From Orientallactaga sibirica (taxonomy: Eukaryota > Chordata > Mammalia > Rodentia > Dipodidae): a stretch of 64,000 bases of DNA. Position numbers and translations under genes: made by a program. The notes beneath the pieces were generated by a model. That model was not told the DNA's origin and did not search any database. It was given only the letters and a program-made list of their open reading frames with translations. The stretch covers positions 24,917,001 through 24,981,000 of the forward strand of contig JAEOAD010000029.1 in NCBI GenBank assembly GCA_036365145.1, read 5' to 3'. Of the stretch, positions 60,784-64,000 are shown one piece after another; the stretch's first letter is position 1; every line of letters begins with the position of its first letter.

Positions 60784-60930
60784 TGGGTGTGGTGGCTCCA
60801 CACCTTTAACCCCAACACTTGGGAAGCAGAGGTAGGAGAATCACTGTTAGTTCAAGGCCACCATGAGACCACTTAACAAATTCCAGGTCATCCTGAACTA
60901 GAGTGAGACCCTACCTCAAAAAAAAAAAAT
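60784..60930 (+). mobile_element. B1-type SINE, plus strand
   Basis: GCTGGGTGTGGTGGCTCCAC head, AGTTCAAGGCCACCATGAG body, GAGTGAGACCCTACCTC end and an A-run tail. Flanks AAAATCAAAGTAA and AAAATCAAAATAA are a probable target duplication. Confidence 0.93.
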
Positions 60931-61311
60931 CAAAATAAATTGATATAAGCCTCCTATTGTGTTTACATTGTCTTCATAACATATGTCACATCTAAAAAGC
61001 AAAATACTTGAGTCTATGCTATCCTACTAGTTGGGTAGAACAAAAGTAATCACTTGTTTTCCAAAGAATCAAGAGAACTTCAACATTATCAGCCTTACTT
61101 CCTGTTACACAAGTAAAAGACAGAAGGAAGGTATAACAAAATAATTTTAATTTTAATGTAGCTTTAATTTTATACACATTGGTATGGAAGAACACTTAGA
61201 TCCTCTACATGTTTATTTGATCTTGATTCAAGAAATGAAGAGTAATGTATGTTAAATCTGTGAATATATTTTTCCAGTTTGATTATGGACACAATTTTAT
61301 ACTCTGTGTCT
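60931..61311. other. Unassigned AT-rich DNA
   Basis: No gene or recognised repeat. Confidence 0.5.
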
Positions 61312-61690
61312 TTGATGTTAATCTACAGTTGTCAATTTGAAAGGATTTAGAATTCATGGAAATGAGTCTCTGGTCATGCCTGTGAGGGGTTTTCTAGGTT
61401 AAGTTAGCTGAGGTGGGAAGACTAACCCTAACTGAAGGCAATACCATCCCATGGGGTAGCTGACTGGAGTACATAAAAAGAAAATAGCCAGCTCATTATT
61501 GACATGCATTGCTCTCTACATCTTCCCTGCTGATGGGATGGGATGAAGCTTCCTGGAATTGCCATGCTTTCTTCACCATGGTGGACTCTACTCTTTGGAA
61601 GTGTAAGCCTACATAAGCTATTTCCTTCCCTAGGTTGCTTACCATTGGGTGTTTTTGTACCATCAGTGAGAAAGTAGCTGAAAACAATAG
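61312..61690 (+). mobile_element. LTR-like rodent repeat, same type as 60006
   Basis: TTGTCAATTTGAAAGG at the start, GGGAAGACTAACCCTAAC, a CTTCACCATGGTGGACTC piece, then GGAAGTGTAAGCC and a terminal GAGAAAGTAGCTGAAAAC. It parallels the layout of the 60006-60760 element. Family not named. Confidence 0.6.
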
Positions 61691-61706
61691 CTTAATGGTC
61701 AGACAT

Positions 61707-61900
61707 ATTTTTTGTTTTGTTTTTATTTATTAGAGGGAGAGAAAGAGAGAGAATGGGCACATCAGGGCCTCTAGCCACTGCAAGCTCCAGATGCATGTGC
61801 CATCATGTGCATCTGATTTATGTGGAACTTGTAGAATCAAACCTGGGTCCTTTGGCTTTTCAGGCTAAGTGCCTTAACTGCTATGCCATCTCTCCAGATC
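61707..61900 (-). mobile_element. B2-like SINE, minus strand
   Basis: T-rich tail, GAGAGAAAGAGAGAGAATGGG tract, the reversed body (CTAGCCACTGCAAGCTCC, shortened by ~8 bases) and CATCTCTCCAGATC at the end. Confidence 0.93.
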
Positions 61901-61911
61901 TTGTTTTTTTT

Positions 61912-62055
61912 TTTTTTTTTAACTTTTTTTATTGACAATTTCCATAATTATAGACAGTAAACCATGATAATTCCCTCCCCTCCACCACTTTCCCCTTCAA
62001 AAATCCACCCTCCATCATACCCCTTCCTCATCTCAATTAGTCTGTTGTATTTTAT
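61912..62055 (-). mobile_element. Second-family LINE tail, short 5'-truncated copy
   Basis: A T-run, TTATTGACAATTTCCATAA, a CCCTCCCCTCCACC block and CCATCATACCCCTTCC to TCAATTAGTCT match the start of the 40420 copy and then stop after about 140 bases. Confidence 0.78.
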
Positions 62056-62059
62056 TTTT

Positions 62060-62454
62060 TTCAGCTAAGCAAAGTCATATTTTTAGTGAAAATGTTATAG
62101 AGACAGAGATATAATACAGAGACACAGAAATAATACAGAGATCATAGTTTACCAACTTAGTAGTAATGTTTTAGAAAAGAAGTGTGATATCAAAACCACA
62201 ATTTTGAACATAGTATGATCCAGTGTTCTTATTCAGATTTCCCCAGGTTTACTTGTGCATGTTTGTGTACATGAATATGCCTGAGTACTTAGTACTGTAT
62301 AACTCCATCACCAGTGTTGTTTACACACTCACCACCACAGTTAAGATGGTAAAAAGGTCAGGCTGTCCAATCAGAAAGTGGAGAAATACACGAAGAGAAA
62401 TTACATAGAAAAGTACAAATATATACCAAATCAACACAATAAGATGTTTTTTTA
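62060..62454. other. Unassigned non-coding DNA
   Basis: No recognised repeat or gene. The 61-codon frame at 62223-62408 has no motif. Confidence 0.5.
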
Positions 62455-63060
62455 ACATTATTAGTCACTAAGGAATCACATTTAAATACTACAATGAAAA
62501 TAATATCACAGCACACCTATTAGAAAAAAAAATAATGACCACATACAATGCTATTAGGCATATGAATAAATTTGATTTCTCACCTACTGCGTATAGGAAA
62601 ATCAAATGGCACAGTCACATTTGGAAATTATCAGAGAGTTATTATAAAAATACATATATTCTTGTTATAAAACCAAGAAAATTCCCTTCCTAGATTTTAT
62701 TCCATAGAAGTGAAAATGTGATCATAAAAATGTTTGTACACACATATTTTTAGCAGCTTTATTTGTAATTGCTCCCAATTAAAAATAACTAGAATGCTAT
62801 CAAATAGCTGAATACAGACTTCAATACACACACCATGCAATAAAGATTTTCAATGGAAAAAAAAGCAACAACATCAACATGAATGAGTCACTGGGAAGTC
62901 AGTTGAATAATTTTTTATCATTTAAAAGTCTGATATTATGCAATTATATTTATATTGAAAGAAAACAATAGAAAGGACAAACACATTAGTAACTGTCAGA
63001 ATTGGGAGAAATAGAAATGTAAGTATAAAGTCACAACCTAAAATAACCTCATAATCATCA
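62455..63060 (+). mobile_element. Ancient mammalian L1 (L1M-type) 3' end
   Basis: Diverged text parallels the end of ancient L1 ORF2 and UTR in order: ACACCTATTAGAA near 62513, AAATGGCACAGTCAC near 62605, ATTCCATAGAAGTGAAAATG near 62700, TAGCAGCTTTATTTGTAATTGC near 62752, CATGAATGAGTCACTGGG near 62878. It predates the rodent-specific insertions. Confidence 0.8.
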
Positions 63061-63470
63061 TTATTTATATTTCAGCAACATGCCTTTTATAGCCATAGCA
63101 AGAACCTTTTCATTGATACTTACAATAATAAGTAAAAATGAAATTTCTAGAAGATAGTGACAAAATTGTATGTATATTTGGATACATATTTAAACAATGT
63201 ATGCCTTTGAATGCATCTGCCTACCAATTTATTTAGAGATGGATTGTGTGGTTTAGAATTAGACCTGAGTTAAAGCAATTGGTGACAATTAGAATTGTTG
63301 GGAACAGGCCTGTCATTTCACCACTTCTGCATGCTATTTTATCTGTTTTAAAAAGATCTTATTTTAGAACACTCTGACATTAATCAATAAAGTGTTATTT
63401 GTTAAACTCATGGGAATACTGCTGTTTGCAGAGTAAATCAGAAATTTTTAGTAGATAAAAATCTTTATCA

Positions 63471-63619
63471 GCCAGGTGTGGTGGAACACACCTTTAATTC
63501 CAGTACTCAGGAGACAGAGGTAGGAGGATCACTGTGATTTGGAGGCCACCCTGAGACTACATAGTGAAGCCCAGGTCAGCCTGGGCTAGAGTGAGAACCT
63601 ACCCAGAAAAAGCATAGAA
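63471..63619 (+). mobile_element. B1-type SINE, plus strand, 14-bp target duplication
   Basis: GCCAGGTGTGGTGGAACACACC head, AGTACTCAGGAGACAGAGG, GGAGGCCACCCTGAGACTAC and GTGAGAACCTACCC. The direct repeat AAAAATCTTTATCA lies at 63457-63470 and 63620-63633. Confidence 0.96.
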
Positions 63620-63633
63620 AAAAATCTTTATCA

Positions 63634-64000
63634 ACTCTTTGGAAGGATAAAGTTCACAGAAAGACCATGAATTCCACTTTGGAAGATTAATATTTAATCT
63701 TCATCTAAGTATCATTCTGTTCTGTGATCAACCTATATTTACAGGACAACTATACCATGCAGTGCACAGAAACTTAGAAAAAAAAAAAAAAATGCTGGAG
63801 GTCTAGTCATAGTTAACAGATTATAGAAATGTTAAGTGTATACACTCCCTCCTGAAGCAAAGGAAGGCATAATTTATTCTGCCTTGTGAAATGTATAACT
63901 TGGATATACAGAAAAGGAGACATAATGTTTATTAGGGAGGAATGTGAAAAGAGGCCTATGAAAATATTCTCTTTGGTGATCAAGATGGCGCCCATCTAAC
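63634..64000. other. Unassigned DNA to window end
   Basis: An A-run at 63778-63792. The last 20 bases contain CAAGATGGCGCCC, a YY1-like motif. No gene can be supported. Confidence 0.5.

Noticed and set aside
1..64000. A previously undescribed gene system or operon-like cluster
   Set aside because: No host coding sequence, conserved gene order or structural RNA could be supported; the visible structure is explained by retrotransposons, simple repeats and unassigned non-coding DNA.

Overview
This window looks like non-coding genomic DNA from a rodent, most likely a jerboa or other dipodoid (for example Jaculus). The evidence is the SINE set. Many copies of a B2-like tRNA-derived SINE open with GGGCTGGAGAGATGGCTTAG and carry a GCCAGATGCACAAGGTGGC segment and a CT-rich, AAATAAATA tail. 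Copies of a B1 type contain GTAGTCTCAGGGTGGCC and CCTACCTCTGCCTCC. I recall this pairing from dipodoid rodents, not mouse or rat; that is recognition from memory, not a search result. B4 (ID+B1) and B3-like SINEs also fit a rodent.

I find no host protein-coding gene, no exon series, no structural RNA gene and no CRISPR array. Every open frame is short (189 codons at most) and lies in a retrotransposon, in low-complexity DNA or in unremarkable AT-rich sequence. The window is best read as a gene desert or a large intron built from layered retrotransposon insertions.

Layout: 1-8 kb has SINEs, an internal LINE-1 ORF2 fragment, a minus-strand LINE tail and a MaLR-type LTR with a clean 5-bp target duplication. 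8.3-10.6 kb has an old L1 tail and a 5'-inverted (twin-primed) L1. 12.1-17.3 kb is a stack of decayed L1 copies with nested SINEs. 18-20.6 kb is AT-rich and mostly unassigned, with a strong AT palindrome. 20.8-23.1 kb is another L1 ending in an (AAAAG)n tract. 23.4-24.3 kb is an LTR hit twice by SINEs at the same short target. 25.4-26.2 kb is a GC-richer, LTR-like block. 27.7-41.5 kb alternates SINEs, L1 tails and unassigned DNA. 44.9-46.4 kb is an LTR split by an L1. 53.9-55.3 kb is a second twin-primed L1. 57.3-60.0 kb is an L1 3' UTR interrupted by a 1.55-kb ERV-type LTR and a MaLR LTR, each with its own target duplication. 60-63.6 kb holds further LTR-like repeats, B1 copies and an ancient L1 tail.

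No genes here act together. The value of the window is its insertion chronology: at least six nested or serial insertions can be ordered from target-site duplications read directly in the sequence. Family names are from recognition; boundaries marked approximate could shift by tens of bases.
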